Shown piece by piece: positions 8,724 through 18,270 of a DNA stretch of 64,000 bases. Position numbers and translations under genes: made by a program. The notes beneath the pieces are model-generated. The model saw nothing but the letters and a program-made list of their open reading frames with translations. It made no database searches and had not been told where the DNA came from. The stretch comes from Mycobacterium asiaticum. Its GTDB lineage: Bacteria; Actinomycetota; Actinomycetes; Mycobacteriales; Mycobacteriaceae. Positions within the stretch are counted from its first letter, which is position 1; each line of letters starts with the position of its first letter. Location of the stretch: NCBI RefSeq assembly GCF_001673315.1, contig NZ_LZLQ01000023.1:1-64000 (forward strand), in the 5' to 3' direction.

Positions 8724-10399
8724 CCGCCCCGATCTGGATGGCCGCACCACCGGAGGTGCACTCTGCGCTGCTCAGCAGCGGACCGGGCCCGGGTCCGTTG
8801 CTGGCTGCCGCGGCAGCATGGAATTCGTTGGCCACCGAATATGCGCAGACTGCTCAGGAACTGGCGGCAATGTTGGGTGCGGTGCAGGGCGGCTCCTGGG
8901 ACGGCGGCACCGGCGTGGCGTATGTAGCGGCGCACGCGCCTTATCTGGGGTGGTTGACGCAGGCCAGTGCGCAAAGCGCGGCCGTGGCCGGCCAACAGGC
9001 CACCGCGGCCGCGGCCTGGACCACCGCGTTGGCCGCCATGCCCACGCTGGCCGAACTGGCCGCCAACCACGCGACACACGCTGCGTTGCTGGCGACCAAT
9101 TTCTTTGGTATCAACACGATTCCGATCGCGCTGAACGAGGCCGACTACCTTCGCATGTGGATTCAAGCGGCCACCGTGATGAGCACTTATCAGCAGGTCA
9201 CCACCGCCTTGTTGGCCGCCGTCCCGCGTCCCATCGAAGCTCCGCAAATCGTCGAGCTGGCACAACAACTGGCGGACGCCATCAATGCGCGGTTGCCGCT
9301 ACCCGCCGACCGACAGAACGACTTCTTCGATTGGTTGGAGCAGAGCGGCTATATTCGGTTCTACGACGAATACATACAGCCGTTGATCGACGCGCTGTTC
9401 GAAAGTCCTTACCTGCAATCGATGTTCGGCGGTTTCGATCCGTACCTGCCTATCCTGGGCAATCCACTTTCGTTCCTCAGCCCGTTCAATATCGCCTTCG
9501 CCCTTGGGTATCCGATGGACATCGGGACCTACGCGGCCTTGCTGTCGCAGACGTTCTTCTACATCTCTCTCGATCTCACCGCGGCAATCGCGTCGGGCAA
9601 TCCCGCAACGATCGGGTTCACCATCCTGTTCACCACCGTCGAAGCGATCGGCACCATCATCACCGACACCATCGCGCTGCTGAAGACCCTGCTCGAGCAG
9701 ACCCTGGTGTTGATCACGGTTCTGGTGCCGATGCTGACCGCCCCCTTGGTGCCGTTGGTTGCCGGTGGAGTGTTGGCACCGATCGGAATCAAAGGCTTAG
9801 CCGCCTTGGTCGCCGTCCCGCCGCCGCCGCCACCGGTCACGCCGGCCGCCCCGGCGCTGGCGGCGCTCGCCCCGAGCGTCCCGACGTCCAGCCCCGCACC
9901 CACACCGGCTGGGGTGGAAGCGACGACTCCGGCGCCTACGCCGGGCACGTCACCACCGCCGACCGCCGCACCGCCGACGGTGACCGGTGCCGGGCTGGGC
10001 GCGCACTTGGATGCGTCCGGTTACCTCGTGGCTGACCTGTCCTCGGTTGCCAAGAGGGCAGCTGCCACCGGTGCCAAGAAAAGTGCGCCGGAACCCGAGC
10101 AAGCCGAAATTCCGGCGACGGCAGCGACGCCGCAGGAGCCCGGTGGCGCACCCCGCCGGCGGCGGACCAAGGTCGCCCAGTTGGGCCGCGGTTATGAGTA
10201 CATGGATTTGGAGCCCGAGAGCGATGCCCCGATCGCTTCCGGCCGGGGTGCGGGAATCCCAGGGTTCACCGGTACCGCGGCGCGACGACCGGCTCCGGCG
10301 GCGGGTCTGACGACCCTTGCCGGGGATGAGTTCGGCAACAATCCGCGGATGCCGATGCTGCCGGGAACCTGGGATGGCGACCCGGAAGAGAGCCGCTGA
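8720..10399 (+). CDS. PPE family protein, PPE2-like
   Basis: The protein has 559 residues. The N-terminal PPE domain (about 1-180) has APPEVHSALL, the WDG turn in GGSWDGGTG and a long helical hairpin; PPE proteins normally pair with a PE partner and leave by an ESX system. A hydrophobic middle (about 240-375) is followed by a Pro/Ala-rich linker (about 375-430). The C-terminal part has a basic cluster (RRRRTK) before RGYEYMDLEPES, resembling the Arg-rich putative nuclear-localisation motif described in M. tuberculosis PPE2 (556 residues). No PE gene is adjacent. It starts at GTG behind a cobalamin riboswitch and mini-ORF. The 225-nt spacer after it shows no gene. Confidence 0.9.
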   Translation: MTAPIWMAAPPEVHSALLSSGPGPGPLLAAAAAWNSLATEYAQTAQELAAMLGAVQGGSWDGGTGVAYVAAHAPYLGWLTQASAQSAAVAGQQATAAAAWTTALAAMPTLAELAANHATHAALLATNFFGINTIPIALNEADYLRMWIQAATVMSTYQQVTTALLAAVPRPIEAPQIVELAQQLADAINARLPLPADRQNDFFDWLEQSGYIRFYDEYIQPLIDALFESPYLQSMFGGFDPYLPILGNPLSFLSPFNIAFALGYPMDIGTYAALLSQTFFYISLDLTAAIASGNPATIGFTILFTTVEAIGTIITDTIALLKTLLEQTLVLITVLVPMLTAPLVPLVAGGVLAPIGIKGLAALVAVPPPPPPVTPAAPALAALAPSVPTSSPAPTPAGVEATTPAPTPGTSPPPTAAPPTVTGAGLGAHLDASGYLVADLSSVAKRAAATGAKKSAPEPEQAEIPATAATPQEPGGAPRRRRTKVAQLGRGYEYMDLEPESDAPIASGRGAGIPGFTGTAARRPAPAAGLTTLAGDEFGNNPRMPMLPGTWDGDPEESR

Positions 10400-10624
10400 C
10401 GAGCACGAGTGCGAGGGACCAGTCCAGCCAGACGGCCCAGGGCAGCGATGCGTGGCGTCCTGACCTGCATCCTTGGAGTTTGGCTTGCGCTGAACCTGCG
10501 GCGGGCGCGGACGACCGACCGAGGACCGGGTTGCCCTAATAGTGTGACCCAGACCACCCGACCGGACTGATGTGCCATGATGTCCACGCTGGTCAAGGCC
10601 CAACTAGGGGAGCGTTGAGGAGCC

Positions 10625-13612
10625 GTGGTGGATCTCAATTTGTCGATGGTCACTAGGCCGGTCGGGCGTCTGGTGGCCACCGCCCAGAACGGTCTGGAAG
10701 TGCTACGGCTGGGGGGCCTGGAAACCGGGAGTATCCCGTCGCCGTCCCAGGTCGTACAGAGCGTGCCGATGTACAAGCTTCGGCGGTACTTTCCACCCGA
10801 CAACCGGCCGGGACAGGCGCCGGTGGGTCCACCCGTGCTGATGGTGCACCCGATGATGATGTCTGCGGATATGTGGGACGTCACCCGCGAAGACGGTGCG
10901 GTGGGCATCCTGCACGCCAGCGGACTCGACTGCTGGGTAATCGATTTCGGCTCGCCCGACAAGGTCGAGGGCGGCATGCGTCGCAATTTGGCCGACCACA
11001 TCGTCGCGCTCAGCGAAGCCATCGACACGGTCAAGGACGCCACCGGCCAGGACGTGCACCTGGTCGGCTACTCACAAGGCGGCATGTGGAGCTACCAGGT
11101 CGCCGCTTACCGGCGCTCGAAGAACCTCGCCAGCATCGTGGCGTTCGGTTCTCCGGTAGACACCCTGGCTGCCTTGCCGATGGGCATCCCGGCCAACTTC
11201 GGCGCGGACGCCGCCAACTTCATGGCCGACCACGTGTTCAACCGGCTGAACATCCCAAGTTGGATGGCACGCACCGGCTTTCAGATGATGGACCCGCTCA
11301 AGACCGCCAAGGCGCGGGTCGACTTCGTTCGCCAGTTGCACGACCGGGAGGCGTTGCTGCCCCGCGAACAGCAGCGCAGATTCCTCGAACGCGAAGGATG
11401 GATCGCCTGGTCCGGGCCGGCGATCTCGGAACTGCTCAAGCAGTTCATCGCGCACAACCGGATGATGACCGGCGGTTTCGCCATCAACGGTCAGCTCGTG
11501 ACACTGACCGACATCACCTGTCCCGTCCTGGCGTTCGTCGGCGAGGTCGATGACATCGGCCAGCCGGCGTCGGTGCGCGGCATCCGACGTGCGGCGCCTA
11601 ACACCGATGTCTACGAATGCCTCATTCGCACAGGACATTTCGGTCTGGTTGTCGGATCCAAAGCGGCCCAACAGAGTTGGCCCACCGTCGCCGAGTGGGT
11701 GCGGTGGATCTCCGGCAGCGGTGAGAAGCCGGCGAGCATCGCCGTCATGGTCGAACAGCCGGCCGAACACAACGACAGCGGTGTCGCGTTGAGTTCGCGG
11801 GTAGCGCACGGCATCGGCGAGGTGTCGGAGGCGGCCCTGGCGCTTGCCCGCGGTGCCGCGGACGCTGTCGTCGCGGCGAACAAGTCCATGCGCACCCTGG
11901 CCGTCGAAACCGTGCGCACGCTACCCAGGCTGGCCCGACTCGGCCAACTCAACGACCACACCCGCATCTCGCTGGGCCGCATCATCGAAGAGCAGGCGCA
12001 CGACGCCCCGCAGGGCGAGTTCCTGCTGTTCGACGGTCGCGTGCACACCTACGAGGCGGTGAACCGGCGCATCGACAACGTGGTCCGCGGCCTGATCGAG
12101 GTGGGGGTGCGCCAAGGCGACCGGGTGGGCCTGCTGATGGAAACCCGGCCCAGCGCACTGGTTGCCATCGCGGCACTGTCCCGGCTGGGTGGCGTGGCCG
12201 TAATGATGCGCCATGACGCCGATTTGGCGGCCCAGGTCCGCCTCGGCGGAGTGAGCGAGATCCTGACCGACCCCGCCAACCTCGACGTCGCCCGGCAGCT
12301 GCCAGGCCAGATCCTGGTGCTGGGCGGCGGGGAGACCCGCGATCTGCACCTCCCCGAGGACGCAGACGTGATCGATATGGAACAGATCGATCCCGACGCC
12401 GTGCAACTGCCAGCCTGGTACCGGCCTAACCCCGGCTTCGCGCGGGACCTGGCGTTTATCGCGTTCAATGCGGCCGGCGGCGAACTGGTCGCCAAACAGA
12501 TCACCAATTTCCGGTGGGCGTTGTCGGCGTTCGGGACTGCGTCGACGGCATCGCTGGACCGCAGAGACACGGTGTACTGCCTGACCCCGTTGCACCACGA
12601 GTCCGCACTCTTGGTCAGCCTGGGTGGCGCGGTCGTGGGCGGCACCCGCATCGCCCTCTCCCGGGGATTGCGTCCGGACCGGTTCGTCGCCGAGGTACGC
12701 CAGTACGGGGTGACTGTGGTGTCCTACACCTGGGCGATGCTGCGCGACGTGGTCGACGATCCAGACTTCGCGCTGCACGGCAATCATCCGGTGCGACTGT
12801 TCATTGGTTCCGGTATGCCGACAGGCTTGTGGGAACGCGTGGAATCGGCGTTCGCACCCGCCCACGTCGTCGAGTTTTTCGCTACCACCGACGGACAAGC
12901 GGTGCTGGCCAACGTATCCGGGGCCAAGGTCGGCAGCAAGGGCCGTCCCCTGCCGGGCGCGGGGCGTGTCGAACTCGGTGCCTACGATGCCGAACAAGAC
13001 CTGATCCTCGAAGACGACAACGGCTTCGTCCAAGTCGCCGAGACAAACCAGATCGGCGTCCTGCTGGCCCAGTCGCGCGGGCCCATCGACCCGACCGCAT
13101 CGGTGAAGCGGGGAGTTTTCGCGCCGGCCGACACCTGGATCTCCACCGAGTACCTCTTCTACCGCGACGAGGACGGGGATTTCTGGCTCGCCGGCAGGCG
13201 CGGCTCGGTGATCCGTACCGCGCGCGGAATGGTGTACGCCGAACTGGTCATCGATGCGCTGGGTTGCATCAGCGCCATCGATCTGGCAGTCACCTACGGC
13301 GTCTCGGTCGGCGACCGGCAATTGGCGGTGTCGGCGGTCACGCTGCGGCCCGGCGCGACGGTCATGGCTGCCGATTTGGCCGAGGCGGTGGCGCGCATGC
13401 CGGTCGGCCTGGGCCCAGACATCGTCCAGGTCGTGCCGGAGATGACGCTGAGCGCGACATTCCGTCCCACGGTGAGCGCGCTGCGTGCGGGCGGAATACC
13501 CAAATCCGGCCGTCAGGCATGGTACTTCGACGCCACCAGCAAGGAGTTCCGCAAGCTGACACCGGCGGCCCGTACCCAGCTGAGCGGGAAGAAAGCGACC
13601 AGGGATGCTTGA
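10625..13612 (+). CDS. Bifunctional alpha/beta-hydrolase - acyl-CoA synthetase-like protein (Rv1683-like)
   Basis: The protein has 995 residues with two parts. The N-terminal alpha/beta hydrolase resembling PHA synthase/lipase domains (about 60-365) has the nucleophile elbow GYSQGG (Ser near 150) and a late His in RTGHFGLV. The C-terminal AMP-forming ligase-like domain (about 430-980) has the general adenylation-domain course, though the usual Ser/Thr/Gly-rich P-loop is poorly kept (FNAAGGELVAKQ). Length and position match M. tuberculosis Rv1683, described as a fusion of long-chain acyl-CoA synthase and lipase connected with triacylglycerol metabolism. It starts at GTG 10625 (GTG 10628 is also possible). 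It lies 3 nt before the Trm112-like gene, probably in one transcript. Confidence 0.85.
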   Translation: MVDLNLSMVTRPVGRLVATAQNGLEVLRLGGLETGSIPSPSQVVQSVPMYKLRRYFPPDNRPGQAPVGPPVLMVHPMMMSADMWDVTREDGAVGILHASGLDCWVIDFGSPDKVEGGMRRNLADHIVALSEAIDTVKDATGQDVHLVGYSQGGMWSYQVAAYRRSKNLASIVAFGSPVDTLAALPMGIPANFGADAANFMADHVFNRLNIPSWMARTGFQMMDPLKTAKARVDFVRQLHDREALLPREQQRRFLEREGWIAWSGPAISELLKQFIAHNRMMTGGFAINGQLVTLTDITCPVLAFVGEVDDIGQPASVRGIRRAAPNTDVYECLIRTGHFGLVVGSKAAQQSWPTVAEWVRWISGSGEKPASIAVMVEQPAEHNDSGVALSSRVAHGIGEVSEAALALARGAADAVVAANKSMRTLAVETVRTLPRLARLGQLNDHTRISLGRIIEEQAHDAPQGEFLLFDGRVHTYEAVNRRIDNVVRGLIEVGVRQGDRVGLLMETRPSALVAIAALSRLGGVAVMMRHDADLAAQVRLGGVSEILTDPANLDVARQLPGQILVLGGGETRDLHLPEDADVIDMEQIDPDAVQLPAWYRPNPGFARDLAFIAFNAAGGELVAKQITNFRWALSAFGTASTASLDRRDTVYCLTPLHHESALLVSLGGAVVGGTRIALSRGLRPDRFVAEVRQYGVTVVSYTWAMLRDVVDDPDFALHGNHPVRLFIGSGMPTGLWERVESAFAPAHVVEFFATTDGQAVLANVSGAKVGSKGRPLPGAGRVELGAYDAEQDLILEDDNGFVQVAETNQIGVLLAQSRGPIDPTASVKRGVFAPADTWISTEYLFYRDEDGDFWLAGRRGSVIRTARGMVYAELVIDALGCISAIDLAVTYGVSVGDRQLAVSAVTLRPGATVMAADLAEAVARMPVGLGPDIVQVVPEMTLSATFRPTVSALRAGGIPKSGRQAWYFDATSKEFRKLTPAARTQLSGKKATRDA

Positions 13613-13615
13613 CCG

Positions 13616-13834
13616 ATGATCGACGATGCCTTACTTGAGATTCTCGTCTGCCCGGCCGACCGGGGTCCACTGCTGCTCGTCGACGACGGCCGTGAGCTTT
13701 ACAACCCGCGGCTGCGGCGTGCGTATCGGATCGAGGACGGTATTCCGGTCCTGCTGGTCGACGAGGCTCGCGACGTCGACGACGACGAGCACGGCCGTTT
13801 CACCGGGCAAGGCCGTCCGGCAGCTCCCCAGTGA
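13616..13834 (+). CDS. Trm112-like (UPF0434) small protein
   Basis: The protein has 72 residues. The fold is recognised by LLEILVCPADRGPLLL near the start and RRAYRIEDGIPVLL in the middle. Classical Trm112 zinc ribbons have two CPxC pairs; only one Cys is present here, so zinc is probably not bound. The family activates methyltransferases in other organisms; the role in mycobacteria is not known. It matches Rv1684 in position and size. Its 3' end overlaps the convergent TetR gene by 35 nt. Confidence 0.8.
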   Translation: MIDDALLEILVCPADRGPLLLVDDGRELYNPRLRRAYRIEDGIPVLLVDEARDVDDDEHGRFTGQGRPAAPQ

Positions 13835-14420
13835 GGTAGCGCTGCAGGTTCGGGGCGATGGTTTGCGCGATCTGCTCGGTGGGCAGTGAGGCGAACGGTT
13901 CGATCTTGACGATGTAGCGCGCCATCACGACGCCCATCAGCTGGGAGGCGACGAACTGGGTGCGGATCTGACCCGTCCCCACCGGATTGTCAACGCGGGC
14001 GCCAACTTCGACGCTGATCACCTCCTGCAGAAACGAGCGCGCCAAACCCACCTCGTCACCCGAGATCAACGAGCGCAGCGTCGCGATGAGCCCGGCCCCC
14101 AACTCCGAATCCCACAGGGGCAGCAATATCGAGGGCAGCCGGTACCCCAATTCCTCGACCGGGGTCTCACGCAATTGTGCGATCACCAGCATGGGGTCGA
14201 TCGGGAGGTGGATGGCCGCGGTGAAGAGTTCCTGCTTGGTGCCGTAGTAGTGGTGCACCAGAGCGGCATCCACCCCGGCCGCCTTGGCCACCGCGCGCAC
14301 CGATGTTCGATCGATTCCGTTGCGCGCAAACAGTTCTCGTGCACTGGCCAGGATGCGTTCGCGAGTGTCAGAGTTTCCGGCGGGCCGGCCGGGCCGCTTT
14401 CGCTTCGCGGTTTCCGCCAC
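13800..14420 (-). CDS. TetR family transcriptional regulator (Rv1685c-like)
   Basis: The protein has 206 residues from GTG 14420. The N-terminal helix-turn-helix is clear (about 18-65): TRERILASARELFARNG then TSVRAVAKAAGVDAALVHHYYGTK. The rest is the ligand-binding and dimer domain. A GTG at 14462 would add 14 residues but overlap the upstream permease; the 14420 start lies 2 nt after the permease stop and gives the length I recall for Rv1685c. It is the last gene of an apparent ATPase-permease-regulator operon, so it may control that exporter. The basic KRKRPGRPAG tract before the HTH is typical of mycobacterial members. Confidence 0.88.
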   Translation of the reverse strand: MAETAKRKRPGRPAGNSDTRERILASARELFARNGIDRTSVRAVAKAAGVDAALVHHYYGTKQELFTAAIHLPIDPMLVIAQLRETPVEELGYRLPSILLPLWDSELGAGLIATLRSLISGDEVGLARSFLQEVISVEVGARVDNPVGTGQIRTQFVASQLMGVVMARYIVKIEPFASLPTEQIAQTIAPNLQRYLTGELPDGLAR

Positions 14421-14422
14421 TG

Positions 14423-15103
14423 TCAAGGTGTCCTGCGCCGCAGTGTCGCGGCGGCCAGACACATCGATGCGACCGCGAAGCCCAACACGACAGACATGTC
14501 ACGCACGGTAGTCGCCGTCAGTCCCGGATGGGCACCGACCTGCTGCAGGGCCTCGAGCGCATAGCTGGCCGGCATGACGTTGCTGATCCACTGCAGCCAG
14601 TCCGGCATCGCAGATCGTGGCACGATCACCCCCGCCAGCAGCAGCTGCGGCACCATGACTAGCGGGATGAACTGCACGGCCTGGAATTCGGTGCGGGCGA
14701 AGGCGCTGAACAGCAGTCCCAGGCCGACGCCCAGGATCGCGTTGGCGATCGCGATCACGAATACCCACGCCGGGCTGCCCGCGGTGGTGAAGCCCAGTAG
14801 CCAGAACGAGACGCTGCAGGCCACAACGGCTTGCGTCGCGGCGGCAACCGAGAATGCGGTCCCGTATGCCATCAGCAGATCGAGCCGGCGTAGCGGTGTG
14901 GTCAGGATGCGTTCCAACGTTCCCGAAGCGCGCTCGCGCTGCATGGTGATGGAGGTGATGATGAACATGACGAACAGCGGGAACAGCCCCAGCAGAATCA
15001 GGCAGGTGTTGTCGAACGGTGTGGGGGTGCCGGGGCGGTGCGGAGCGTTCTGGAACATGAAGTACATCAAGGAGATCACCACGACGGGCACCACCAGAAT
15101 CAT
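14423..15103 (-). CDS. ABC-2 type transporter permease (Rv1686c-like)
   Basis: From ATG 15103 the product has 226 residues, as annotated for Rv1686c, with about six hydrophobic segments starting at MILVVPVVVISLMYFMF and a family-typical middle (TLERILTTPLRRLDLLMAY). The true start is probably upstream: the 28 codons before the ATG read like the usual cytoplasmic N-terminus of ABC-2 permeases (RILRQLGADHRSVA), yet contain no ATG, GTG or TTG back to the ATPase stop. The next in-frame ATG is at 15265, inside the ATPase gene. It forms an exporter with the upstream ATPase. The substrate is unknown. Confidence 0.85.
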   Translation of the reverse strand: MILVVPVVVISLMYFMFQNAPHRPGTPTPFDNTCLILLGLFPLFVMFIITSITMQRERASGTLERILTTPLRRLDLLMAYGTAFSVAAATQAVVACSVSFWLLGFTTAGSPAWVFVIAIANAILGVGLGLLFSAFARTEFQAVQFIPLVMVPQLLLAGVIVPRSAMPDWLQWISNVMPASYALEALQQVGAHPGLTATTVRDMSVVLGFAVASMCLAAATLRRRTP

Positions 15104-15186
15104 TGCGACGCTGCGATGATCGGCGCCGAGCTGGCGGAGGATGCGCGTCGTGGTGGCCGCATACGGCTTCAGCTGCTGTATCGGGC

Positions 15187-15963
15187 TTACCCGGCTTTGG
15201 GTTGTGCCACCTGCTCGGTGCTGCGCTTGATGATGGACAGAAACGCTTCCTCCAGTGAGGTGCATGAGGTGTCCTCTCGTAGTTGGGACGGGGTGGTGTG
15301 TGCGACCAGCCGTCCGTCGCGCATCAGCAACAGGTCTGCACAATGGTCGGCTTCGTCCATCACGTGGCTGGACACCAGCAAGGTGGTGCCGCCGTCGGCC
15401 AGTTCGCCGAATTGGTGCCAAAGGTCAGCGCGCAGAACCGGATCCAAGCCCACTGTGGGCTCGTCCAGCACCAGCAGATCGGGTTGGCACACCAGCGCAC
15501 ACGCGAGCGACACCCGGGTGCGTTGACCGCCGGACAAGTTGTCGCAGACGGCGGTTCGGTGATCGGTGAGGCCTACCCGGTCGATGGCTCGGTCGGCGGC
15601 GTCGGCGTCGAAACCGTACAGTGCCGCGAAATAGCGGACATTGTCGATCACCCGCAGGTCGCGGTAGATGGTCGGGTCCTGCGGCACATAGCCCACGCGG
15701 CGACGCAGCGCCGCGGACCCGGCCGGATGTCCGAGCACGGTGACGGTGCCGGATGCCACCACCTGAGTGCCGACGATGCTGCGGATCAGGGTGCTCTTAC
15801 CGCATCCCGACGGACCGAGCAGGCCGGTGATGGTGCCCGGTGCGATCCGCACCGAGAAGTCATGCAGCGCCGGTCGTTTGCCGCGGATCACTCGAAGGTG
15901 CTCGATATGTATCGCGGACTGTGTGGCGTTTCGCACTAATTCATCCGATGATGAAGTCATCAT
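15187..15963 (-). CDS. ABC transporter ATP-binding protein (Rv1687c-like)
   Basis: The protein has 258 residues with one ABC domain: Walker A GPSGCGKST (about 52-60), Q-loop region YVPQDPT, signature LSGGQRTRVS and Walker B LLVLDEPTVGLD, then the switch His in SSHVMDEA. It resembles drug/antibiotic-export ATPases of the DrrA type. It pairs with the ABC-2 permease directly downstream, and a TetR gene completes the cluster. Two ATGs are adjacent (15963, 15960). The first is taken because a good promoter places the transcript start on it, which would make the mRNA leaderless. Confidence 0.9.
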   Translation of the reverse strand: MMTSSSDELVRNATQSAIHIEHLRVIRGKRPALHDFSVRIAPGTITGLLGPSGCGKSTLIRSIVGTQVVASGTVTVLGHPAGSAALRRRVGYVPQDPTIYRDLRVIDNVRYFAALYGFDADAADRAIDRVGLTDHRTAVCDNLSGGQRTRVSLACALVCQPDLLVLDEPTVGLDPVLRADLWHQFGELADGGTTLLVSSHVMDEADHCADLLLMRDGRLVAHTTPSQLREDTSCTSLEEAFLSIIKRSTEQVAQPKAG

Positions 15964-15970
15964 ATGGTGA

Positions 15971-15999
15971 ATATTCGACCTGTCGGCGTCCCATGTCAA
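15971..15999 (-). promoter_or_regulatory. Strong promoter for the ABC exporter operon, probably leaderless transcript
   Basis: On the minus strand TTGACA (15999-15994) and GAATAT (15976-15971) are separated by 17 nt. The -10 box ends 7 nt before the ATG at 15963, so transcription should begin at or next to the start codon. No Shine-Dalgarno is present, in agreement. It lies in a 58-nt divergent gap shared with mpg. Confidence 0.6.
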
Positions 16000-16021
16000 G
16001 TGGCCAGGCAGAATCGGTGCG

Positions 16022-16645
16022 ATGAGTGCATCCGGACCGGCCGCCGAACTGCTGGTCGACCCGATGTCGGCTGCCCGACGGCTACTCGGTGCCGCGATCC
16101 GCGGCAGGGGCGTGCGTGCGGTGATCGTGGAGGTCGAGGCGTACGGCGGCGTGCCAGACGGCCCCTGGCCGGATGCCGCGGCACATTCCTACCGCGGCCG
16201 CAGTGCCCGCAATGCAGTGATGTTCGGACCGCCGGGGCGGCTGTACACCTACCGCAGCCACGGGATCCACGTCTGCGCCAACGTTTCGTGCGGGCCGGAC
16301 GGCACCGCGGCCGCCGTGCTGCTCAGGGCGTGTGTTCTCGAGGACGGCATGGACGTCGCCCGGACCCGGCGCGGCGCATCTGTTCGCGACGTCGCGCTCG
16401 CCCGTGGACCCGGCAATCTGTGCTCCGCGTTGGGAATCACCATGGACGACAACGGTATTGATGTGTTCGACCCCCACAGCCCGGTCGCGATAGAGTTGCG
16501 CGCGCCGCTGACCGCGACCGCGGGACCCCGGGTCGGGGTCAGTCAGGCCGCGGATCGGCCCTGGCGGCTGTGGCTTGCCGGGCGACCGGAGGTGTCGGCC
16601 TACCGGCGAAGTCCGCGAGCGCCGGCGCCCGGTGCCAGTGACTAG
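16022..16645 (+). CDS. mpg: 3-methyladenine DNA glycosylase (AAG/MPG family)
   Basis: The protein has 207 residues; Rv1688 is about the same. It excises alkylated purines as the first step of base-excision repair. Family features run through the chain: [22 protein letters not shown] (with the catalytic Glu region VEVEAY), [27 protein letters not shown], and [14 protein letters not shown] near the end. The ATG at 16022 lies 58 nt from the divergent ABC operon. The 92-nt spacer to tyrS shows no gene. Confidence 0.93.
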   Translation: MSASGPAAELLVDPMSAARRLLGAAIRGRGVRAVIVEVEAYGGVPDGPWPDAAAHSYRGRSARNAVMFGPPGRLYTYRSHGIHVCANVSCGPDGTAAAVLLRACVLEDGMDVARTRRGASVRDVALARGPGNLCSALGITMDDNGIDVFDPHSPVAIELRAPLTATAGPRVGVSQAADRPWRLWLAGRPEVSAYRRSPRAPAPGASD

Positions 16646-16737
16646 TTTTGCTGCCGGGAGGCTGTGTCTACCGTCGTGGGCGGACGCCGGGCATCCGGCG
16701 CGCACGGCCGGGTCGGCATCCTGCAAGACTCTCAGCC

Positions 16738-18009
16738 ATGGTTAACGGGATCCTCGACGAGTTGGGCTGGCGCGAATTGATCGCTCAGTCCACCGACCTC
16801 GACGCGCTTGCCGCGCAGGCCCGGGGCGGTCCGATCACCGTGTACGCCGGATTCGACCCGACCGCGGCCAGCCTGCACGCGGGACACCTGGTGCCGCTGC
16901 TGGCGTTGCGGCGCTTTCAGCGTGCCGGCCATCGACCCATCGTGCTGGCCGGCGGGGCTACCGGGATGATCGGCGACCCGCGTGAGGTGGGCGAGCGCAG
17001 CCTGCACGGGGCCGACACGGTAGCTGAATGGACCGAACGGATCCGGGGTCAATTGGAGCGCTTCGTCGACTTCGATGACTCACCCACCGGCGCGATCGTC
17101 GAGAACAACCTCGAATGGACCGGTGCCATGTCGGCCATCGAGTTCCTGCGCGACATCGGAAAGCACTTCTCGGTGAACGTGATGCTTGACCGCGACACCG
17201 TCCGCCGCCGCCTGGAGGGCGAGGGCATGTCCTACACCGAGTTCAGCTACATGCTGCTGCAAGCCAACGACTACGTGGAACTGCATCGCCGACACGGCTG
17301 CACGCTGCAGATCGGCGGGTCGGATCAGTGGGGAAACATCATCGCCGGCGTGCGACTGGTGCGCCAGAAGCTCGGTGCCGCGGTGCACGCGCTCACTCTG
17401 CCGCTGGTGACCTCTGCTGACGGCACGAAATTCGGCAAGTCCACCGGTGGCGGCAGCCTGTGGCTGGACCCGCAGATGACCAGCCCCTATGCCTGGTATC
17501 AGTACTTCGTCAATACCGCCGACGCGGACGTGATCCGCTACCTGCGCTGGTTCACCTTCCTGTCGGCCGACGAATTGGCCGAACTGCAACAAGCCACCAA
17601 CGAGCGCCCGCAGCAGCGCGCGGCTCAACGCAGGCTGGCCACCGAACTCACCGTCCTGGTGCACGGCGAGGCGGCCGCCGAAGCCGTCGAACACGCCAGT
17701 CGGGCGCTGTTCGGCCAGGGCGAGCTGGACCGTCTCGACGAAGCCACGCTTTCGGCGGCGCTGCGTGAAACCTTCGTCGCCGAACTCAAACCCGGTGAAC
17801 CGCAGGGGATTGTCGACCTGCTGGTGACCACCAAATTATCCGAAAGCCGCAAAGCGGCACGACGCACCATCGGCGAAGGTGGTGTGTCGGTCAACAACAT
17901 TCGCATCACCAGTGACGAATGGTCGCCGCAGCCAACCGATTTCCTGCACGGCCGTTGGTTGGTGGTGCGCCGCGGCAAGCGGAACATCGCCGGAATCGAG
18001 AAGGTCTAG
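16738..18009 (+). CDS. tyrS: Tyrosyl-tRNA synthetase
   Basis: The protein has 423 residues. It charges tRNA-Tyr. The class I synthetase signatures are HAGH in [14 protein letters not shown] (HIGH-like, about residue 46) and KFGKS (KMSKS-like, about 228). GGSDQWGN binds tyrosine/tRNA. The C-terminal S4 RNA-binding domain (about 355-420) has [12 protein letters not shown] and the final NGRW-like region. The start at ATG 16738 gives the family length; the frame is open for 30 codons upstream without conserved sequence. A strong hairpin follows the stop. Confidence 0.97.
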   Translation: MVNGILDELGWRELIAQSTDLDALAAQARGGPITVYAGFDPTAASLHAGHLVPLLALRRFQRAGHRPIVLAGGATGMIGDPREVGERSLHGADTVAEWTERIRGQLERFVDFDDSPTGAIVENNLEWTGAMSAIEFLRDIGKHFSVNVMLDRDTVRRRLEGEGMSYTEFSYMLLQANDYVELHRRHGCTLQIGGSDQWGNIIAGVRLVRQKLGAAVHALTLPLVTSADGTKFGKSTGGGSLWLDPQMTSPYAWYQYFVNTADADVIRYLRWFTFLSADELAELQQATNERPQQRAAQRRLATELTVLVHGEAAAEAVEHASRALFGQGELDRLDEATLSAALRETFVAELKPGEPQGIVDLLVTTKLSESRKAARRTIGEGGVSVNNIRITSDEWSPQPTDFLHGRWLVVRRGKRNIAGIEKV

Positions 18010-18016
18010 AAAGCAT

Positions 18017-18065
18017 CCAGCGGGATCTCATCACGAGGGGGAGGGTGGCGATGAGACCCCGCTGG
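18017..18065 (+). terminator. Hairpin terminator after tyrS
   Basis: The 16-nt arms at 18017-18032 and 18050-18065 pair with one G-U and enclose a 17-nt loop, starting 8 nt after the tyrS stop. There is no U-run, which is common in mycobacterial terminators. An attenuator-like role cannot be excluded. Confidence 0.6.
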
Positions 18066-18270
18066 ATCTGGTTGCTAACTCTTTGCTTCGATACCAATTC
18101 TGCGGTCTCTCAGACCTCCTCGCTATCCCATTTCTGGCCCCCAGCGCGGGGGAATCCCGTTCGTCCGGGTGGAGCACCGCGTCGTCCACCGATCGGAGGA
18201 CACGCGTTAGTGCGTAAACCTTTACCTGTCCGTGTCGTGTAAGTGACAGTCATTCAGCACTGTTGTCACG

